NCBI GenBank assembly: GCA_031263265.1
Contig: JAISGE010000112.1
Span: forward strand, 1-9,605
DNA from: Treponema sp.
GTDB taxonomy: Bacteria > Spirochaetota > Spirochaetia > Treponematales > Breznakiellaceae
DNA length: 9,605 nt
Reading direction: 5' to 3'
Below are positions 1 to 4,770 of this stretch, piece by piece. How positions within the stretch are numbered: position 1 is the stretch's first letter; each line of letters opens with the position of its first letter. Below the pieces are notes generated by a model. It did not search any database and was not told the origin of the DNA. It worked only from the letters and a program-made list of their open reading frames with translations. Both the position numbers and the translations under genes were made by a program.

Positions 1-327
1 TTATTTGGTTGCTTCGGTAAGAATATCAGGATTATTGACCGCGTATTTCAGGACATCAGCCATAATACCGGTATACCCATTACCCATGGTTTTATACTTT
101 TCAAGAACATCCGGGGCAACCAAGATGGTTACCGGCTGTTTCTTTTTGAGCCGGTTCCGTTCAGTTGCTAGGTGAGCGAATTCTTGTAAGGCTTCCGGGG
201 AGGATTCCGGGCAATCCTCGGTAAAGACAATCGGGTACTTTTTCGCTTCCCCCAGTTCTTTGCGTATCCGGGTCATTTCCGCGTTAGATGGCTTTTGTCC
301 AGCCTTTACCGTCGATACAATACCCAT
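1..327 (-). CDS. BrnA-like ribbon-helix-helix antitoxin
   Basis: This is a 108-residue protein starting MGIVSTVKAG and ending at the TAA on the first three bases of the window. I chose this start because AAAGGAG (336-342) lies 8 nt upstream of ATG 325-327. The reading frame stays open to 426, but that extension matches a different family (next entry). The middle (PIVFTEDCPESSPEAL) resembles the linker of BrnA-type proteins. The C-terminal third (QPVTILVAPDVLEKYKTMG, then GYTGIMADVLKYA) has the strand-helix-helix pattern of the BrnA/CopG ribbon-helix-helix fold. In characterised BrnTA modules BrnA binds the BrnT RNase and represses its own promoter. Here the toxin gene next to it is only a remnant, so this is probably an orphan antitoxin or regulator. 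Family assignment is by eye. Confidence 0.75.
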   Translation of the reverse strand: MGIVSTVKAGQKPSNAEMTRIRKELGEAKKYPIVFTEDCPESSPEALQEFAHLATERNRLKKKQPVTILVAPDVLEKYKTMGNGYTGIMADVLKYAVNNPDILTEATK

Positions 328-426
328 TATATCTTCTCCTTTCCGCCTTATTTGCGGGCGGGCCGATATAAGGCGTTTATTTTCACCTTTTTTATCTTCG
401 TCCCATTCAATACCAGATAACGGCAT
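328..426 (-). pseudogene. Internally deleted BrnT toxin fused in frame to brnA
   Basis: The 33 codons upstream of brnA read MPLSGIEWDEDKKGENKR then LISARPQIRRKGEDI. The first block matches the usual BrnT N-terminus (F/IEWDexKaxxNxxKH). The second matches the usual BrnT C-terminal strand and helix (RiISARxAtkkEr). The roughly 50 residues that normally separate them, holding the core of the RNase fold, are absent. The junction is in frame and no stop separates it from brnA, so ATG 424-426 could give a 141-residue fusion. No convincing SD precedes that ATG. I infer a dead toxin left by an internal deletion. A chance resemblance is possible because both blocks are short. Confidence 0.6.
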
Positions 427-450
427 ACCTAGAACGTATTACCGTATGCC
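422..450. promoter_or_regulatory. Inverted repeat over the brnT-remnant start
   Basis: GGCATAC (422-428) and GTATGCC (444-450) form a perfect 7-bp inverted repeat separated by 15 bp. The left arm overlaps the start codon of the BrnT remnant. BrnA proteins are known to repress their operon by binding inverted repeats near the start of brnT, so this is a candidate operator. It could also be chance. No strong -10/-35 pair was found beside it. Confidence 0.3.
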
Positions 451-461
451 CTACCTATCAA

Positions 462-482
462 CTGGTAAATGCCCGCCCCGGC
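462..482 (-). repeat. 21-bp fragment of the PD-(D/E)XK gene
   Basis: These 21 bases match 1162-1182, inside the PD-(D/E)XK gene, at 19 positions. On the minus strand both copies encode AGAGIYQ, and the two differences are third-position changes (GCT/GCC and GGT/GGC). The fragment sits directly after the stop of the duplicated C-terminal ORF (485-703). It therefore looks like a scrap of a second, diverged copy of the same gene rather than a recent copy of the resident one. Confidence 0.6.
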
Positions 483-484
483 GC

Positions 485-703
485 TCATTGATTCGCGGTT
501 TCTGCCTGCTGTTTGTCAGCGTCCTTACGTGCATTTAAAGCAGTGAGTCGATCTTCCAACATACGCATGAGTTCTTCGGCGGGCGTACCCTTCCGTAACA
601 ACTCGAGGGTTTCTTCTATATTGCGGGTCTCCTCACGGGTCTCAAACTCCGCTGCCCAACCTGTCCTGATAAGAACCTCTTCTACCGCCTTCCTACCGCT
701 CAT
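485..703 (-). CDS. Stand-alone copy of the Rpn-like C-terminal domain
   Basis: This 72-residue ORF is a duplicate of residues 213-295 of the neighbouring nuclease-like protein. Its ATG (701-703) corresponds to the internal Met213 of that protein and overlaps the neighbour's TGA (700-702) as ATGA, so translation could be coupled. No good SD of its own is visible. It contains one four-residue unit (REET) where the parent has four (RGET x3, RGKT). Alternating charges in ELLRKGTPAEELMRMLEDRL suggest helices and possible dimerisation. In E. coli Rpn systems the separately translated C-terminal protein RpnS blocks the full-length toxin, so a free-standing antitoxin-like product is a reasonable inference. 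It could equally be an untranslated duplication scar. Confidence 0.55.
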   Translation of the reverse strand: MSGRKAVEEVLIRTGWAAEFETREETRNIEETLELLRKGTPAEELMRMLEDRLTALNARKDADKQQAETANQ

Positions 704-951
704 TGATCCACGGTTTCTGCCAGCTGTTTGTCAGCGTCCTTACGTGCATTTAAGGCCGTGAGTTGATCTTCCAACATACGCATGAGTTCTTCGGTGGGCG
801 TACCCTTCCGTAACAACTCGAGGGTTTCTTTTATATTGTTGGTCTTCCCACGGGTTTCCCCACGGGTCTCTCCGCGGGTCTCCCCACGGCTCTCAAACTT
901 CGCTGCCCAGCCTGTCCTGATAAGAACCTCTTCTACCGCCTTCCTACTCAT
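700..951 (-). CDS. Possible internal RpnS-like gene within the gene
   Basis: Inside the 295-residue gene, ATG 949-951 (Met213) is preceded by GAGGAG (955-960) with 3 nt between. GAGG alone has a 5-nt spacing. Initiation here would give an 83-residue protein containing the four-residue repeats. The adjacent duplicated ORF begins at exactly the equivalent Met, which supports this being a functional boundary. Known Rpn genes make a C-terminal antitoxin this way. Caveat: GAGGAG also encodes Glu-Glu in the main frame, so the SD may be coincidental. Confidence 0.45.
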   Translation of the reverse strand: MSRKAVEEVLIRTGWAAKFESRGETRGETRGETRGKTNNIKETLELLRKGTPTEELMRMLEDQLTALNARKDADKQLAETVDQ

Positions 952-1587
952 ATACTCCTCTAACCTCTTCACATTCGCCTGTACTATGATATCCAAATAG
1001 GCTTCCATGTACTCTTCTTTATATTGTTTACTCTCCTCAAATATCCTGTCAAGATTCTCTACCACCAGGTTATGCCTCAGGTCTCTTAGCCATAAATCTT
1101 CCCCCTCATCCAGTTTCCCGCTCTCGATGATCTGCATCGCCAAGGGCCGCCCGCCTTCTACCTGGTAAATACCCGCCCCAGCTTCCCTTACCTCCCAGCC
1201 CAAAACCTCCCGAATATGCTTGAGGGCCTCCCGGGGATAAGTACTCACCACCACACTCAGGCTTATCTGGGTTATCGGGCTATGTTCCAACGCCGCATAC
1301 AAAAAACAATACCCTAGGCATTTGTACCAATCATCCACCGACAGATAATCCTCAGGACTTTTGTATTCCAGGATGTTTATGTTCCTGAATATCTGGGCAA
1401 TCTGCTTATGGATAACGACGTCCCCTTTCTTTTTAATAACCGCATCAATGCGCAGGGGTTTCGCATTTAGGCTTACTTCACCCTGAAATTCCAGGGTGTC
1501 TTGGTACGCTTGAAACTCCAATCGCAGGGCGCTGCGGAATCCCTGATGCCAATCAATGTGCGTGTCCTTCATGGTTTTCCTATCCAT
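700..1587 (-). CDS. PD-(D/E)XK nuclease-like (Rpn-type) protein
   Basis: This is a 295-residue protein. The start at 1587 is supported by AAGGAAGG (1593-1600), 5 nt upstream of the ATG, and by an extended -10 promoter. Residues about 20-80 carry a PD-(D/E)XK-like arrangement: Glu24 in the first helix, Asp48 in LRIDAVI and Glu74-x-Lys76 in NILEYKS, followed by PED. The middle (about 90-175) is alpha/beta. The C-terminus (213-295) is helical and charged, with four tandem four-residue units at 234-249. A PD-(D/E)XK N-domain plus a repeat-bearing variable C-tail is typical of Rpn/PDDEXK-family proteins, which include phage-defence toxins and proteins annotated as putative transposases. The downstream partial copy (485-703) and two other fragments show that the locus is recombining. 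Exact family (Rpn or another PDDEXK lineage) is uncertain. Confidence 0.75.
   Translation of the reverse strand: MDRKTMKDTHIDWHQGFRSALRLEFQAYQDTLEFQGEVSLNAKPLRIDAVIKKKGDVVIHKQIAQIFRNINILEYKSPEDYLSVDDWYKCLGYCFLYAALEHSPITQISLSVVVSTYPREALKHIREVLGWEVREAGAGIYQVEGGRPLAMQIIESGKLDEGEDLWLRDLRHNLVVENLDRIFEESKQYKEEYMEAYLDIIVQANVKRLEEYMSRKAVEEVLIRTGWAAKFESRGETRGETRGETRGKTNNIKETLELLRKGTPTEELMRMLEDQLTALNARKDADKQLAETVDQ
841..888 (-). repeat. 12-bp minisatellite encoding RGET units
   Basis: Four tandem 12-nt units encode RGET, RGET, RGET and RGKT (residues 234-249 of the nuclease-like protein). The equivalent place in the duplicated copy (626-637) has a single unit, REET. Units differ by one or two bases. 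This is the sort of short in-frame tandem array that gains and loses units by slippage without breaking the frame. Confidence 0.9.
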
Positions 1588-1619
1588 GTTTTCCTTCCTT
1601 CTGTTTCCCTATGATGCTT

Positions 1620-1628
1620 ATTATACCA
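1620..1628 (-). promoter_or_regulatory. Extended -10 promoter of the nuclease-like gene
   Basis: On the minus strand TGG-TATAAT forms a perfect extended -10 element (TGnTATAAT) about 33 nt upstream of the ATG at 1587. Transcription would begin near 1613. There is no good -35 at the usual distance, which fits an extended -10 promoter. The SD AAGGAAGG lies between this site and the start codon. Confidence 0.55.
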
Positions 1629-1763
1629 GAATCGGACGAGGAATTTTGACGTTGAAAAAAGTAAATGCCGATCTTTTTTACGACAATTTCTACCTCCTGC
1701 ATGTATTTATCATGCGCCAACAAATACATTATAACTATTATACGATTTTAATTTTAGTAACGT

Positions 1764-2006
1764 CTAATATTGTTTGAAATGTTGAGAATATGCTAAAACG
1801 ATCTTATAATAGTAATACTTTAGTATATGCGGATTAAACAATTTTCTACGATGAGCAGTAAAGTCGGCATTTTTCGTAATAGCATTATGCTTCACAAGCC
1901 TCAATACACCTCTAACCAAACTCAAAACGACATACTTGCCTAATGCAAATAAAGCACTTGCAATTTCCTCATTTGAATTGTCGTCTTTAGGGTCTTTAGG
2001 TAACAT
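1764..2006 (-). CDS. Small hypothetical protein in the AT-rich region
   Basis: This 80-residue ORF starts MLPKDPKDDNSNEE. The start is supported by AAAGGA (2014-2019), 7 nt upstream of ATG 2004-2006. Residues about 14-38 (EEIASALFALGKYVVLSLVR) could form an amphipathic or membrane-associated helix. The rest is basic and Tyr-rich, partly reflecting AT-rich codons. I do not recognise a family. Base composition differs from the core genes, suggesting acquired or decaying DNA. The ORF lies just downstream, on the same strand, of an 81-bp fragment of the nuclease-like gene whose frame ends in TGA shortly before this SD. It may be a real accessory gene or a chance ORF. Confidence 0.4.
   Translation of the reverse strand: MLPKDPKDDNSNEEIASALFALGKYVVLSLVRGVLRLVKHNAITKNADFTAHRRKLFNPHILKYYYYKIVLAYSQHFKQY
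1782..1810 (+). promoter_or_regulatory. Sigma-70-type promoter facing clpB
   Basis: TTGAGA (1782-1787) is separated by exactly 17 nt from a perfect TATAAT (1805-1810). This is five and six matches to the -35 and -10 consensus. Transcription would start near 1817 and run toward clpB, giving a leader of about 370 nt that is antisense to the small ORF 1764-2006. AT-rich DNA produces such matches by chance, but the spacing is ideal. Confidence 0.5.
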
Positions 2007-2032
2007 ACAATTTTCCTTTGCCTGTCATACAG

Positions 2033-2113
2033 TATATTGTTTACTCTCCTCAAATATCCTGTCAAGATTCTCTACCACCAGGTTATGCCTCAGGTCTCTT
2101 AGCCACAAATCTT
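2033..2113 (-). pseudogene. 81-bp fragment of the PD-(D/E)XK gene upstream of clpB
   Basis: These 81 bases are identical to 1020-1100 except for one base (C at 2106, T at 1093). They encode the same stretch, including LWLRDLRHNLVVENLDRIF; the single change is a synonymous TTA/TTG Leu codon. The copy keeps the orientation of the parent gene. Just after the homology the frame reads Tyr-Thr-Val then TGA. It is too short to function and lies about 70 bp before clpB, so it marks a recombination or duplication end point next to a housekeeping operon. Confidence 0.9.
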
Positions 2114-2149
2114 GGCACCCTGCTTGGTATATGAGCCGTCCTCACGGCA

Positions 2150-2178
2150 TTGTCAAAGGGGATCAATTCTTTTATGGT
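2150..2178 (+). promoter_or_regulatory. Possible promoter immediately before clpB
   Basis: TTGTCA (2150-2155) and TATGGT (2173-2178) are 17 nt apart, matching the consensus at five and four positions. A start about 7 nt downstream would fall at the clpB ATG (2185), giving a leaderless message. That would explain why clpB has no SD. The -10 is weak, so this is tentative, and the promoter at 1782-1810 is the alternative. Confidence 0.25.
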
Positions 2179-2184
2179 ATACCT

Positions 2185-4770
2185 ATGAATGTCGAAAAGT
2201 TAACCATCAAAGCCCAGGAAGCCCTTAACGGGGCTACCACCCTCGCTCAAAACGCGGATCATGCCCAGGTTGAGCCAGAACATATACTCCTTGCCCTCTT
2301 GCAGCAGGAAGAGGGGATCGTTAGCCCCCTTATTGAACGGGTCGGCGTGAATCCGGCTCAACTTAGTGCTCAGGCCCAAGCCCTCACCGCAGAAATGCCC
2401 AAGATATACGGAGACGCGGCCCAGCTTTATTTCTCTTCCGCTGCCTCCAAGGTACTGGCAAAAGCAGAAACAGAAGCTGCCGCGCTCAAAGACGAATATG
2501 TGTCCGCCGAGCATATCCTTTTGGCCCTGAGTATTAGTGAAGGGAAAACCGGGGAGGCGTTGCGTAAGGCGGGGATTACCAAGCAAGGGCTGCTCGCGGC
2601 ATTGAAACAGGTCCGGGGAAATACCCGGATCACCGACCAAAACCCGGAGGATAAGTACCAGGTCCTGGATAAATATTGCCGGGACCTCACGGCCTTGGCA
2701 CGGCAGGAAAAGGTGGATCCGGTCATTGGCCGGGACGAAGAAATCCGGCGGGTCATGCAGGTCCTCTCCCGCAGAACCAAAAACAACCCGGTGCTCATAG
2801 GGGAGCCTGGAGTGGGGAAAACCGCGATTGTTGAAGGACTGGCCCGGCGCATCATAGCCGGAGACGTACCTGAGGGGCTTAAGGGAAAACGGCTCCTCTC
2901 CCTGGATCTGGGGGCATTGGTGGCCGGCGCGAAATTCCGGGGGGAATTTGAAGACCGCCTCAAGGCGGTGATCCATGAGATCCAGGCTGCTGAGGGGAAG
3001 ATCATCTTATTCATCGACGAACTCCACACCCTGGTAGGCGCCGGAGCCGCGGAAGGGGCCACCGACGCATCCAACCTCTTGAAGCCGGCCTTGGCTCGGG
3101 GAGAACTCCGGTGTATCGGGGCTACCACCTTGGATGAATACCGTAAGCACATCGAGAAAGACCCGGCCCTGGAACGGCGCTTCCAACAGGTCTATACCCC
3201 GGAGCCTTCGGTAGAGAACACCATCGCCATACTCCGGGGCCTCAAAGAACGGTACGAAGTGCATCACGGGGTACGGATTAAAGATGAGGCCCTGGTAGCT
3301 GCGGCGCGGCTCTCAGACCGGTACATCACCAGTCGCTTCCTCCCGGACAAGGCCATAGACCTGGTAGACGAGGCAGCGAGCCGGCTCAAGATGGAATTGG
3401 ACAGCCGTCCTACCGAACTGGATAAGCTGGAACGGAAACTCTTACAGCTTTCTATCGAAAAGCAGGCCCTCAGCAAAGAAGAAGACGGGGCCTCCCAGGA
3501 ACGGCTGGCAAAACTGCACAAGGATGTCGCGGACCTCAGTGCAGAACGGGACGGGATGCAGGCCCGCTGGGATAAGGAGAAGCAGGACATTCAGCAGATC
3601 CGGGATATAAAACAGTATATCGAAGAACTCAAAATAGAAGAGACCCGGTATGAACGGGAAGGAAACTTGACCAAAGCCGCGGAGTACAAACATGGACTCA
3701 TCCCGGATGCCCAGAAAAAACTCAGCCGCCTGACCTGCCAAATGGAAGCGCGGCGGGGGGAGGAAACCCCTGCCTTGCTGCGGGAAGAAGTGCGGGAGGA
3801 GGATATTGCCCAGGTGGTTTCTGCCTGGACCGGGATTCCGGTGTCTAAGATGCTCTCTGGGGAATTACAAAAATACCTGGATTTGGAAAAGGTCTTGGCA
3901 GAACGGGTGGTGGGTCAAGAGACCGCCGTAGCTGCGGTAGCGGACGCCATCAGGCGGAACAAGGCCGGTCTTTCCGATGCCAGCCGCCCCTTGGGTTCTT
4001 TTCTCTTTCTAGGCCCTACCGGTGTGGGCAAAACCGAGCTTGCCAAGACCCTGGCGGATTTTCTCTTTAACGATGAGAAGGCCCTAACCAGGATAGACAT
4101 GAGTGAATACGGGGAAAAACATGCGGTAAGCCGCCTTATTGGCGCGCCTCCCGGGTATGTGGGGTACGAACAAGGGGGCCAGTTAACCGAAGCAGTGCGC
4201 CGCAGGCCCTACAGCGTGATCCTCTTTGATGAAATCGAAAAGGCCCATCCTGAGGTGTTCAACCTGTTCCTCCAGATCTTAGATGACGGGAGGCTTACCG
4301 ATGGCCAGGGCCGGGTGGTTGACTTCAAGAATGTGATCATCATCATGACCAGCAACCTGGGTTCAGACCTTATCCTTGAGGCAAAACAGCGGGACCTTAT
4401 GGAGGGAGCCATAACCGAACTTTTAAAACAGCGTTTCAAGCCGGAATTCCTCAACCGTATTGATGAACGGGTGATTTTTAAGCGCCTGGGTAAAGCGGAG
4501 ATCCGCGTCATCGTGGAGATCCAGCTTAAACGTCTGGCCCAGCGGCTGGCAGAACGGAAGATACAGCTGAATCTGACTCAGGCGGCCAAGGACTTCTTGG
4601 CGGAACAGGGGTATGATCCGCTCTTTGGCGCCCGGCCCTTAAAACGAACCATCCAAGGTGAATTGGAAAACCCCCTGGCCAAGGCCATTATTGCGGGCAA
4701 CATAAAAGAAGGAGATACCCTGACCGTGGATACCCAGGGGGCAGGATTACGTTTCAGTAATGCAAACTGA
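2185..4770 (+). CDS. clpB: ClpB protein disaggregase (Hsp100 AAA+ ATPase)
   Basis: This is an 861-residue cytoplasmic hexameric chaperone that, with DnaK/DnaJ/GrpE, pulls polypeptides out of aggregates. Domains in order are an N-domain with two Clp repeats (about 1-145), NBD1 with Walker A GEPGVGKT (206-213) and Walker B Asp278-Glu279, and Arg331/Arg332 as the arginine-finger pair. A long coiled-coil M-domain (about 405-525) marks ClpB rather than ClpA or ClpC. NBD2 has Walker A GPTGVGKT (610-617), Walker B Asp682-Glu683 and pore-loop GYVG with Tyr658. The NBD1 pore loop has Phe251 (AKFRGEF) where Tyr is usual. The frame is open back to 1936, but homology begins at MNVEKLT, so I use ATG 2185. 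It has no SD. The stop overlaps the next gene. Confidence 0.97.
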   Translation: MNVEKLTIKAQEALNGATTLAQNADHAQVEPEHILLALLQQEEGIVSPLIERVGVNPAQLSAQAQALTAEMPKIYGDAAQLYFSSAASKVLAKAETEAAALKDEYVSAEHILLALSISEGKTGEALRKAGITKQGLLAALKQVRGNTRITDQNPEDKYQVLDKYCRDLTALARQEKVDPVIGRDEEIRRVMQVLSRRTKNNPVLIGEPGVGKTAIVEGLARRIIAGDVPEGLKGKRLLSLDLGALVAGAKFRGEFEDRLKAVIHEIQAAEGKIILFIDELHTLVGAGAAEGATDASNLLKPALARGELRCIGATTLDEYRKHIEKDPALERRFQQVYTPEPSVENTIAILRGLKERYEVHHGVRIKDEALVAAARLSDRYITSRFLPDKAIDLVDEAASRLKMELDSRPTELDKLERKLLQLSIEKQALSKEEDGASQERLAKLHKDVADLSAERDGMQARWDKEKQDIQQIRDIKQYIEELKIEETRYEREGNLTKAAEYKHGLIPDAQKKLSRLTCQMEARRGEETPALLREEVREEDIAQVVSAWTGIPVSKMLSGELQKYLDLEKVLAERVVGQETAVAAVADAIRRNKAGLSDASRPLGSFLFLGPTGVGKTELAKTLADFLFNDEKALTRIDMSEYGEKHAVSRLIGAPPGYVGYEQGGQLTEAVRRRPYSVILFDEIEKAHPEVFNLFLQILDDGRLTDGQGRVVDFKNVIIIMTSNLGSDLILEAKQRDLMEGAITELLKQRFKPEFLNRIDERVIFKRLGKAEIRVIVEIQLKRLAQRLAERKIQLNLTQAAKDFLAEQGYDPLFGARPLKRTIQGELENPLAKAIIAGNIKEGDTLTVDTQGAGLRFSNAN

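Larger units (their letters stand above)
482..951 (-). repeat. Tandem duplication of the 3' end of the PD-(D/E)XK gene
   Basis: Two head-to-tail copies of the same coding segment lie next to each other, copy A at about 482-697 and copy B at about 697-951. They share long identical stretches, for example the segment around the encoded VLIRTGWAA and the one around ELLRKGTP. Copy B is longer mainly by 36 nt, equal to three extra 12-nt repeat units. Copy A is flanked by the identical 11-mer CGCTCATTGAT at 482-492 and 697-707, marking the duplication boundaries and giving a 215-bp period. The copies differ at about ten residues, so the duplication is not brand new. Confidence 0.9.
1588..2184. other. 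AT-rich region between divergent genes
   Basis: This stretch separates the minus-strand nuclease-like gene from clpB on the plus strand. From about 1630 to 2030 it is clearly richer in A and T than the flanking genes. It contains the extended -10 promoter at 1620-1628, a plus-strand promoter at 1782-1810, a small minus-strand ORF (1764-2006), the 81-bp gene fragment at 2033-2113 and a possible clpB-proximal promoter at 2150-2178. No tRNA, CIRCE operator or complete mobile element was seen. Confidence 0.6.

Noticed and set aside
1699..1715. Small hairpin GCATG-loop-CATGC
   Set aside because: Five base pairs only, no following T-run on either strand. Not convincing as a terminator or operator.
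1580..1729. 49-residue minus-strand ORF (MYLLAHDKY...) overlapping the nuclease-like gene start, with AGGAGG inside it
   Set aside because: No SD before its ATG. It runs through the extended -10 promoter and overlaps the start of a well-supported gene.
1851..1943. 30-residue plus-strand ORF in the putative clpB leader
   Set aside because: No SD, very short, AT-rich context. A leader peptide role would be pure speculation.
1936..2184. In-frame N-terminal extension of ClpB
   Set aside because: The 83 extra residues have no ClpB character and run through the antisense gene fragment. Homology starts at MNVEKLT (2185).
2200..3152. Long minus-strand ORFs opposite clpB
   Set aside because: Antisense shadows of a clearly coding plus-strand gene with intact ClpB motifs.
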